DNA of 64,000 bases. Source: Temnothorax longispinosus (taxonomy: Eukaryota; Arthropoda; Insecta; Hymenoptera; Formicidae). Below the pieces are notes generated by a model, which saw nothing but the letters and a program-made list of their open reading frames with translations, was not told the DNA's origin and ran no database searches. Where the stretch lies: assembly GCF_030848805.1 (NCBI RefSeq), contig NC_092364.1, positions 18,023,447 through 18,087,446 of the forward strand, written 5' to 3'. Both the position numbers and the translations under genes were made by a program. Shown here one piece after another: positions 9,187-17,550 of the stretch (positions within the stretch are counted from its first letter, which is position 1; the number at the start of each line of letters is the position of its first letter).

Positions 9187-11965
9187 TTAAGCATAATAAT
9201 TCAGATTTGCTTTCTTTTTCGCTTGGACCTCATTAATAGCTTCCATCAAATCTTCGTGAGTAACTTCTGTTGCGTTCCGTCGTAATGCTATCATACCCTG
9301 AAACACATCACATTTTGATCATTACTCTGACAAAATTACGTAGCAAGATCGAATAGGACAAATCATTAACTGGGACAATATAATAATATTTAAACGATAT
9401 GATGTAAATGTTAATAATATATTAGTGAATATATAGACAGAAAAAATAATGTTTTATTTATTGTTCAGTTAAAGAGTTGCTATTATTATAATTGATCCTG
9501 AACTTAAATGCTTACCGCTTCTACGCAAACAGCTTTACACTGTGCTCCGTTAAAATCATCCGTGGATCTGGATAATTCTTCGAAATTTACATCAGGCGAC
9601 ATATTCATTTTACGTGAGTGAATTTGCATGATGCGCGCTCTGGCTTCCTCGTTGGGATGCGGGAACTCGATCTTTCTGTCCAAGCGTCCGGATCGCAACA
9701 GGGCTGGGTCCAAGATGTCGACTCTGTTCGTAGCGGCGATAACTTTGATGTCAGCGGTCGAACTGAAGCCGTCCAATTGATTCAACAGCTCCAACATCGT
9801 ACGTTGTACCTCCCTGTCTCCCGCCTTTTCCGAATCGAAACGTTTTGTGCCGATAGCGTCTAATTCATCGATGAATATTATCGCCGGAGCCTTCTCCTTG
9901 GCCAACGAAAACGCGTCTCTGACCAACTTGGCACCATCGCCGATGAACATCTGTACTAGTTGCGGGCCAGCCAGTTTTAGGAAGGTAGATTTTGTTTGGG
10001 CGGCGCAGGCTCTAGCTAGTAGAGTCTTTCCGGTTCCAGGTGGGCCGTAGAGCAGAACGCCCTTAGGGGGCTGTATTCCCAGGTTCTCGAACTTCTCTTT
10101 GTGGGTCATAGGCAACACAACGGCCTCGATAAGCTCCTGAATTTGCTTGTCCAGTCCACCGATGTCGGAGTACTGTTCCGTAGGTCTCTCGTCTACTTCC
10201 ATAGCCTTGACTCTGGCATCGTATTCGGCCGGCAGAGTCTCCAGCACGAGATAACTGTCTTTGTTGACACCCACCAAGTCACCTGGCTTCAGCGATTCGG
10301 CGTCGACCAGTCCGATCACAGGCAAAAAATACGTCTGGCGAGTCGACGTCTTTATGACCGCGCATTTGCCCTTCCTTTGCGCATCTAAATCGACCACCGC
10401 TCCGTCTTCTTCCCCCATGTCCTGCGGATCGACGTCCAATAGCTCGATGACATTGGATACCAGGTATGGGAGGGTTTTGTTCACTTTGATCTTCTCTGTG
10501 TTCTCCTTAATCTTATCGTTCTGCGCCTGAAGCTCGTGCGAAATCCGCATCACCTCGCTCTTCATTATCTTGATTTCGTTATCCAAAAGTCGCGTACGTG
10601 ATACGATTTCGTCCGTGGACATTCGCAGGACGTCCTCTCCCAATGTTTCCTAGAGACAATGTAATCCTTTTTTTATTTACAAAATTCCTCTTTATCGTTA
10701 AAATGTAAGAATTAACTATGCACATAATGATTGTACTACTAAATATACATATATTCATATACTTTAGTGAGTTGAAAATGAAGACAGTTATTTAAAAAAT
10801 ATATTTCATGTACTTAGTGCAAAACTACTGGAGGAGGCAAATTCTTTTTCAATAACAATATACGTACATTTATCTTACAAATATCTATCATCTATATGTT
10901 CTATATTTTTAGTCTTGGTTTTACAAATCTTATTTATTTTTTAGAATTCTGGCATATTTATATTGTGATTTTGAGTAATATCACAAATGCACTGGCGATT
11001 GAGAAAATTTTAAGCTTTGCACAAAAAATAACATTAGATTAATATTGTGACTTTAACTAGCTCACTAAGAACCTATAAAGCGCTTTGTAATAATGTCCTT
11101 AGTCTATCAATATAAACATATCTATAAAATAAAAGAAAATATATTCCTTTGCAGGAGATGTTTTATCTAAGGTAGATAAAAGTATAAAAATTATTATAGG
11201 ATAGATTTCTAGTCATGTAAGAATGAAAGGAAACGAGGTGCGTTAGCTTAGGAGACAACGGAAGAAGTAAGATAGAATCAAGGTGCTTATTAAAGACCGG
11301 AGGACATTATTTAAAGAAGATATGTATAATAGAACTAGAGAAAGGTTAGAACTACAAGGAAGATTCAAGGGAATTGAATATTTTAACGTAGTATTACATT
11401 TGTGGAAAACAAACATGCATAATTTAGCAGACTTGATGAACCAAGAAAATTGATCACGATGATTAATCATTTAAGAGCTAACCGTTATAATTTAATGAAT
11501 CGCGAGAAAAGGTTATATAAATGTTGCTACACGGAGCAAAGTCTCAAGATATTATCATATTGTATTTATATGTGTTAGATTTTGAGGTTAGAAATAGATT
11601 TTATCACGAACTAGAAAGATTACGATTTTCATATCCGTACAACATTGAGGAAAGTTAAAAAAAAAAAAAAACATTAGTGTGAGACTTCTAAAAAAGCTCT
11701 TTGGACCTTCCTAAGAAAAAATAGCACAACAATAAAGGCTGTCAAAAAGTGATAACAAGATACGTAGTAACAATCGCACGAGAGCGTACGAGGTTATCGG
11801 TATTCAAGAAAAGAACAAAGTACTAGATGTGTCAAAAAGACCGAAAACTCTCGGTCGACCCGAAAATACTCGGTCGACGACACGTTAAATATTCTCGTAA
11901 ATAAAAAAAAAGGGGTCGCATACCTCTCCATCCTCCCAGATAGACTTATCCTCGAGTGTGGCCAT
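9187..11965 (-). CDS. Rpt5 (PSMC3): 26S proteasome regulatory subunit 6A (Rpt5 AAA ATPase), spliced
   Basis: On the minus strand the coding exons are 11965-11924, 10649-9516 and 9297-9187. They give 428 residues with all junctions in phase and GT-AG introns. The start is the ATG in exon 1 (MATLEDKSIWEDGE). The large exon alone has no ATG at its beginning: its first in-frame start-like codon is a TTG at 10643, so it must be joined to exon 1. In order: an N-terminal coiled coil (about 25-70), an OB-like domain (about 85-165), then the AAA domain with Walker A GPPGTGKT (216-223), Walker B IIFIDE (271-276), sensor AATN (319-322) and Arg fingers in RSGRLDRK (333-340). The C-terminus is NYYA, an HbYX motif that docks into a pocket of the 20S alpha ring. 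Rpt5 is one of six ATPases of the 19S base that unfold ubiquitinated proteins. Length and motifs are intact. Confidence 0.97.
11455..11672 (+). mobile_element. 3' end of a non-LTR retrotransposon in Rpt5 intron 1
   Basis: On the + strand, antisense to Rpt5, a readable tail of a LINE ORF2 appears. One frame gives INHLRANRYNL from about 11462. After a frame change comes RNRFYHELERLRFSYP, with a stop at 11656-11658, directly followed by 15 A's (11657-11671). This resembles the C-terminal 'LRANRYNL...RFEEER' region downstream of reverse transcriptase in jockey/I/R1-type elements. Related but unreadable sequence may extend upstream to about 11220. It is 5'-truncated and frameshifted, hence dead. 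Confidence 0.6.
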
Positions 11966-12126
11966 CTGAAAGTTGCGAATGCCCTTCGCTTGCGAACTCC
12001 TGGCTCTTCCTGGCTGACCTGCGATTAACACGCCAAAAAATTGTTTAAAAAATTAGTCCCGAAAGCAGCCTGCACTCTTCAGACAGTTCTGCGATTCGGA
12101 CAGTCATGTTGTGTGGCTTCGCGCTT

Positions 12127-12138
12127 CGCGCATGCGCG
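12127..12138. promoter_or_regulatory. NRF1/ewg-type palindromic site upstream of Rpt5
   Basis: The 12-mer cgcgcatgcgcg matches the consensus YGCGCAYGCGCR exactly. It lies about 160 bp upstream of the Rpt5 start codon, between that gene and the Cullin-3 remnant. Such sites are common in metazoan housekeeping promoters; in insects the factor would be erect wing. Function is inferred from motif and position only. Confidence 0.5.
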
Positions 12139-12862
12139 GCGGTCAAAAAAAGCGTAGGGTGGGGTCAATATTATTAAAAAATAATCGTTTGGCTAAGTGT
12201 CGTTTATAGTACCGTTCAAATACATCCTTTTCTTGTAAGAAACCGAGTAAAACCATAGTTTTATCTAGGATCTCTTCAATCTCCTGCTCTGTCATCTAAA
12301 ACCAAATATATTCATGTATCGAAAGTCATACGATATGTAACAATGCAATTATACACAAAATACTAATTCCTTCAACGCCTTTCTTCAATTTGTCGTCGAT
12401 AAATAACGACAGATATTCCGGGCTTTTAGGATTCAAGTTAAGGAAGTATTTAAAATCCGTTGCTATCATCTGTTAACAAATCTTGTCATTATTAAAAGAA
12501 TGATGTAGAAAATGATCAAAGCGATCTTTTAGATCTAACAAGTTTTGGACGTAAAGAACGGCATTTGTGGTTGATTCACACTCTTCTTGCACTAACGCGC
12601 GGCCCTGCTTTCTGAGAAAGTCAGATACACAGTCACACACAGTGCGCAATCCGTCTGATACTCTCGAAAATACGAAAATAGTTTATACACACGAAGAAGA
12701 TCTTTCGTTTTCTGATTTTTGAGCATTTGTACTACACCACCGTTTTCCATCTGTCAAACAAGAGATGTTAAGGTATATAACACATGATATATATTATGTG
12801 CTAAACATGTGATTATATAACACATGATATATATATTTATGTTTAATCGTCCATTAATACAG

Positions 12863-13007
12863 GGGATCGATCATGTATATTTTCCCCTAGGACGGAACCG
12901 TGAAAAGTGAAAAGTTTATCTCTTTCTATTCAACACTAATAGAAAGAGATAGTTACATGAAACTTTTCACGTTTCCGTTCTAAAGGAAAGGGTTGCATGA
13001 TCGCTAC
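12863..13007. repeat. Foldback element inside a Cullin-3 pseudogene intron
   Basis: Arms of about 66 bp, 12863-12930 and 12938-13007, pair imperfectly (gatcatg, gacggaa/ttccgttc, tgaaaag/cttttca, atctctttctatt/aatagaaagagat) around a 7-bp loop. The element lies wholly in the intron between the exons ending MKTIVE and starting MENGGVV. It is a diverged MITE by shape, and no target duplication was identified. Confidence 0.6.
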
Positions 13008-13363
13008 CCAGATCGTAAATAAACACACCTCAACAATGGTTTTCATGTGTACTTCAATTAACTCTTCTTCTACAACTTTCACTATCCGTGATTCAGTTGA
13101 TTTATCTAAATTGAGAACTGTTCAAGGCAAGGTTATGACGATCGTCAAACATATAAGGAAGTTTTTGAAAGGCCTTTTTTAGAACAAAGTGTTGAGTTTT
13201 ATAGAGTGAGTGTCCAGTATGAGATACGTACAATATTCTTATATACATGCACATATGCAGTGACCTGCAAAATTTTCTTCAGGGGGAATCTCAAAAATTG
13301 CTGGCAGAAAACAGTGCATTAGAATATATAGAAAAGGTCAACCAAGAATTTTACTTAAACAGC

Positions 13364-13676
13364 CTATAAAAAATGCCTGCCAAATGTTAATGTTGCTTGG
13401 AATAAAAACTCACTCTATAAAACTCAGCACTTTGTTCTAAAAAATGCCTTTCAAAAATTTCCTCATATGTTTGACGATTGTCATAACCTTACCTTGAACA
13501 GTTCTCAAACCAACAGTGCTTTTCTGTTGGTTTGAGAACTGTTCAAGAAAAGGATATGACGATCGTTAAACATATGAAGAAGTTTTCGAAAGGCATTTTT
13601 TAGAACAAAGTGCTGAGTTTTATAGAGTGAGTTCTTATTCCAAGCAACATTAACATTTGGCAGGCATTTTTTATAG
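13364..13676. repeat. 313-bp palindrome made of Cullin-3 exon sequence
   Basis: The left arm 13364-13516 and right arm 13524-13676 are each 153 bp. They are gap-free reverse complements with about ten mismatches, around a 7-bp centre (tgctttt). Each arm contains a NACQMLMLLGI piece and, in the opposite orientation, a RQTYEEIFERHFLEQ piece. A third partial copy of the same unit lies at 13110-13209 on the + strand. The equal arm length and lack of gaps indicate one inverted-duplication event. Confidence 0.9.
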
Positions 13677-13742
13677 CGCTGCAACTGCTACGATCTGCAA
13701 CTTCTTCTCTTCCTCTTTCCCTCGTGACCATATCTAATAATG

Positions 13743-14075
13743 ATCGAGTCCAATTTTATAATATACCTTATTGATACCCTATACTCTTATTAGAGAGTAA
13801 GACTAATTTTTTTTTTCGTAATTTATTGCATATCCCCGTAGGTAGGGTTCGCAATCTACTACCAATACTATCCTTCTCCTCTCACTTTAACCCTTTAGAC
13901 CAACGGCTTAACGTCTCTTTCCGAAAGACGGAGCCCAGTTTTCTCCGCACAAGGGCCTCAATCTTGCACGGAGGGGCGCAGCTTACGGAAAAACATTCCA
14001 TGGCTCTAGTGGACTCGAACCTGGTTCCTCAGATTACGAGTCTGGCGCTCTACCACTAGACCACACTGCCGCCCT
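13743..14075 (-). mobile_element. tRNA-derived SINE with 15-bp target-site duplication
   Basis: The insertion is flanked by identical copies of ccatatctaataatg at 13728-13742 and 14076-14090. It reads on the minus strand: a tRNA-like head at the high-coordinate end, a unique body, then a run of about ten A's (T's at 13807-13816 on the + strand) and about 60 bp of AT-rich tail. The body contains ctttcggaaagagacgttaa, a block I recall from the shared 3' part of some insect SINEs and RTE-type LINEs. It split a Cullin-3 pseudogene exon between the codons for TLLDM. Confidence 0.85.
14000..14070 (-). repeat. tRNA-Thr(CGT)-like head of the SINE, with Pol III boxes
   Basis: On the minus strand the sequence starts GGCAGTGTGG. 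Box A is TGGTCTAGTGG (within 14052-14063) and box B is the exact consensus GGTTCGAGTCC (14011-14020). The anticodon stem CAGA/TCTG encloses loop CTCGTAA, which reads as anticodon CGT (Thr). The acceptor and T stems no longer pair properly, so it is a SINE promoter and not a functional tRNA. Confidence 0.75.
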
Positions 14076-14234
14076 CCATATCTAATAATGTTTTCCGTAA
14101 ATGGTCCGTAACACGTCCGACTATATAATATAATTAAAAGACTTGAATTTTAGATGCGCGTAAGAGTTATCTCTTTGAAACGTTGATCATTTTGAGCGCC
14201 TCTTTAATTCGACTCTTTTGTTTTTGTGTTACAG

Positions 14235-14294
14235 GTTCAAGGTATCATCGCAGCTACGTGGCCGAATAACTCCGCCCGTTGCGCATCGGGATCG
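14235..14294 (+). CDS. Candidate small internal exon, unknown gene
   Basis: A pyrimidine-rich tract and acceptor (tttttgtgttacag, ending at 14234) precede 60 nt that are open in the frame VQGIIAATWPNNSARCASGS. A consensus gtaagt donor follows at 14295. Length is a multiple of three. I do not recognise the 20 residues. It could be an exon of a gene reaching into the long region to the right, a 5' UTR exon, or chance. Confidence 0.25.
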
Positions 14295-14334
14295 GTAAGT
14301 GACAAATTGTCTTATAACGAATTTGTATATTATA

Positions 14335-14690
14335 TCTGTCGCAGGGATTCGTTTTTCGCAAAATTCCTAGAGAATCCACAAAAAATCGGGATATATTGTG
14401 GAATACAAATTAATAATATAAATATAAATATATGTAATCTATAAATATAAATATAATTTTATGTAATTATATTTATATTTATAAACATAATTTATAATAC
14501 ATTTATAAATGTAAATTAATAAAAATTTCAATTTACGATTTCACTGACAGAACCTAAGATTTTGCAAAATTATTAGTAAGATTGGGTAATTTTTATTCAT
14601 TCCACAATATCCCGGTTTTTTGTTGATTTTCTAAGGATTTTGCAAAGAAAAAAAAGAATTACACGAAATTTTTGCGACATATCCATACAA
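14335..14690. repeat. Diverged foldback element of about 350 bp
   Basis: A left arm (14335-14415; cgcaaaattcctagagaatc, gggatatattgtggaat) is the reverse complement, with mismatches, of a right arm (14590-14690; attccacaatatccc, gattttctaaggattttgc). The centre is an AT-only tract of aaatataaatat repeats. It is an old MITE by shape. Confidence 0.55.
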
Positions 14691-15283
14691 TAATATTGTA
14701 GATAAATGCGACTTCACACATCTATCAAAATGTCATAATGTTCTCTGGGTAATATATATATATATATAACTTTAACAAGATCGCGGTTTTTAAGAATATA
14801 TCTCGTCGGTGCCCATCATTTCCGACTATCGGTAAAATACATGGTCCCGAGTTCTCTACTTTAGCGGCTCACTCGTCGATATTCTTTCGAAAATTATAAA
14901 TAAATCTAAATAAACTATTTCACGATAAAAATCGTTTCCTTTTCCCTCCAAAATCTTTAGAGAAAGAAAATAAGCGTTTCAGAATATAACGAATCACTAA
15001 CGAAAAAATCATATCTTTATAAATTCTTAAAATACATGTCCAAACATCAACTTCTAAACATCAAGTTCTAAAACTTCTTTATTTTACTTCTTTGACATTT
15101 TATTTTTAATAAACTTAAATTATTTAAAAAAAATTTTTCTTAATATATAAAAATATTCCCGCAAATCTTGGGCAAAGAAGCACTCTATTGAAGAGAAACC
15201 GCACTAAAGCAATAAAAGTTTAACAGAAAAAAAAGTCTCGCGTCGTTCATGCTCGCGTAAAATCTTTCGCAGCAGATTTGAAG

Positions 15284-15286
<3 letters not shown>

Positions 15287-15314
<28 letters not shown>
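15287..15314. repeat. (TC)14 microsatellite
   Basis: Perfect dinucleotide repeat. On the minus strand it is a GA run, a sequence type bound by GAGA factor in flies. Confidence 0.9.
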
Positions 15315-15317
<3 letters not shown>

Positions 15318-16925
15318 CGGTGACATCGATTAATTACGATTTCGTAATCTCGCGGGGGAATGGATTCTCGTTCCATTCCATCTACATCGCGCGATAATGG
15401 CAAGTGGCAGCCGGAGAGAATCGAGCGAGTAAAGTCGACTCGTCGACTACTAACGGTCGGGTGGTATAAACTTTGACACCGCGGGGCATTACCGCGATAA
15501 TTAAACGAATTACCGGTCGGGGAGAGGTGGAGGAAGGGAAGAAGGAGGAAACTGCGGAAACTACGAGAATGCACGGGTGCTCGCTCGTGCGTTGAAATAT
15601 ACATCTCGCGCCGCTTCGCTTTCCCGCTCCGGAGAACTTGCACTAAAAGGCTCCGGTAATGCGCGGGTTACGGCTTCAATATGCAGTAAAACTAGGATAG
15701 CCCTCATTGCGTGCCCCGCGCTCACCTAAAGCGCTCCTCGCTCACCCTCCCAATCCCCGTAGCGTAATACATCCCGGGCATATTTGCGCTCGCGATACAA
15801 AAGGTATATAGAGCCCAGGGCACCTCCTTCCCGAACTCGGGAAAAGCCGGTGAATAGAGAAATAATCGCGTAACGCGCGAAAACTTGTGAAAGGACGTCG
15901 CGAATAAAGAGCACGGAATCGACGTGTCAAGATATCGTATCCGATAAAGGAATATTTGTAGATTGTGTGTCCTCTTTTTCCTGACTTTTATGAAACGAGT
16001 CTATAAAACAATCTTCGTTCTGCTAACATTTTAACAGATAATGATATATTCTTTCCTCCATTTTCGAATAATCCTTGTGAAACGTTGATTTTTTTCTTTC
16101 TTTGAAATATCACGCGAGCGTGAATCGATTTCGGAAACGATACTTCGCGCGTTTCTATCATAATCTCGCTTCAGCGATCGTCTTTGCCTTTGAAATACAT
16201 TGGCTTCACTCACTGAACGCAAAATGGGAATCCACCGGCGAGAAACGTCTTCAAATTTCCAGTAATGGTAATGAGTAACGTGTACCGCGATGATGATTCG
16301 AGGAAGTGACGTGACTTCAGGAATCAAACGTTTCGTCGTGCACGTGCGTTCCTCCCGAGACAAGAGCGCGAGGAAAGAGCGGCTCGGGTTCTTAGAAGCA
16401 ATTTCGCTGTTGGAAAAGTATAATTGCCGGTTGGATAAACCGTTGACGGAAACCCGGCAGCGAAGTGAACATTGTTCGATGTGTAAAGTCCGTAGATCAC
16501 GCGTTCTGTCGAAGCTAATTAAACTAAGATTTTTTGCGGAAGATGCCGAATGTTTTTTTTGAAAATGCAGAATAACGATATCACGCTTTATTACGCGAAC
16601 GTAAATTCAATTCCGGTTTTATGTGTATAGAAAGAGAAGGAAACATTTATTGACGATTGCTCTCTTATCGAAACATTACGATAATGCGGAAAAGAAGAAT
16701 AAGAGAATGGCGTTTGTTTAGTTATATTATAGTTATGAAGTCACGCTCGTTACGAAACGTTGCCTGAAGAAGAAGTATAATTAATCGTGATGTAATGCAC
16801 GTCGTTATAAAATTGTACGGAAATAGCATTGAACAGAGCGCGTATGATTTAATTATTATAAAATCTTGGAGAGTTCTGCTATATTTGTGCGTGCGACTGG
16901 TTTCTCAACGAGAGTTTACAACACG

Positions 16926-16938
16926 CCAACAGATGGCG
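16926..16938 (+). promoter_or_regulatory. CTCF-like motif CCAACAGATGGCG
   Basis: It differs from the metazoan CTCF core CCASYAGRKGGCR at one position (A in place of S). It sits in a long non-coding stretch. The motif can arise by chance in a window of this size, so occupancy is unproven. Confidence 0.3.
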
Positions 16939-17550
16939 AAATAATGCTGAAAGCTGTTGGATATATCAGAGTTATTTATATCGGTCTTCAATAATTCTCT
17001 CTACTTCGAGATATAATAAAATAAAGGGGAAAAATATCTTAAAATACAGTTCAGAACAAATTTATTTATGAACCTTATATTTATAAACATCTTAGGATTT
17101 TCATCTTTGCTATATAAAAGAAAAAATCGAGAGGTATGTATCTTATTACAAATAATACATCGGTATAGCGCTTGATGTTTCCGCTATCGGTATAAAAAAT
17201 ATGATATACTTGTATAAAATTAAAAAATTATAAATTATTGTTCCATCCTTTAACGACCCGCGAGAGATCGCGAGAGATTATACGGAAAAACGGTAAAATC
17301 GCGGGCGATAAATAGATCGAGGATAGATAGTAAGCATGTCGAATGCGATAACGGGAGGAAATCGGGGTGATCGGCGGCGCAGTGTGGTTGAGTTACTCAC
17401 GTAATCTCGCGCGTCGGATAGCTGATAAGCGCGTTAAGTAATAATAGATATTTCATCCGGAGTGCATGCAGCCGATACGGGAACTCCGATAATCAATAAG
17501 CGATAAACGACGGCGCCGTTTTAAGGACCGGCAATGCGCCGGGCGAGCCC

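Larger units (their letters stand above)
12170..14120 (-). pseudogene. Cul3 (pseudogene): Cullin-3 pseudogene: partial, intron-containing, internally rearranged
   Basis: Minus-strand exons match the middle of Cullin-3, roughly residues 160-460 of the human protein from memory. They are 14120-14091 plus 13742-13632 (TDHLRKTLLDMV, NACQMLMLLGI), 13109-13029 (LDKSTESRIVKVVEEELIE, donor gtgtgt), 12750-12370 (MENGGVVQMLKNQKT; LNLNPKSPEYLSLFIDDKL) and 12295-about 12170 (MTEQEIEEILDKTMVLL; EKDVFERYYKRHLAKRL). Splice acceptors remain, so it arose by DNA duplication, not retroposition. Damage seen: an 8-bp duplication cgaaaata at 12665-12680 causes a frameshift, there is an in-frame TAA at 12474-12476, a donor was lost near 12370, and a SINE splits the first exon. 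A block at 13110-13369 holding two exons (RQTYKEVFERPFLEQSVEFY; ESQKLLAENSA) runs on the + strand, i.e. inverted. The N-terminal part and the C-terminal cullin/Nedd8 domain are missing. Functional Cullin-3 is a scaffold of BTB-type ubiquitin ligases. Confidence 0.9.
14691..17550. other. Gene-poor region, 14.7-17.5 kb
   Basis: AT-rich to 15.18 kb, then CpG-rich at 15.2-15.9 kb with a (TC)14 microsatellite at 15287-15314. Open frames on the minus strand here (up to 152 codons) include the microsatellite and show no domain. A CTCF-like motif lies at 16926-16938. No gene, tRNA or repeat family was recognised. Confidence 0.4.

Noticed and set aside
9618..10530. Several + strand open frames of 67-95 codons
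   Set aside because: They are antisense shadows of the conserved Rpt5 large exon.
12997..13182. 61-codon + strand open frame
   Set aside because: It runs antisense through one Cullin-3 pseudogene exon and then out of frame through an inverted one, so it is not a gene.
14000..14070. Functional tRNA-Thr gene
   Set aside because: Acceptor and T stems do not pair, and the sequence is embedded in a SINE with a target-site duplication.
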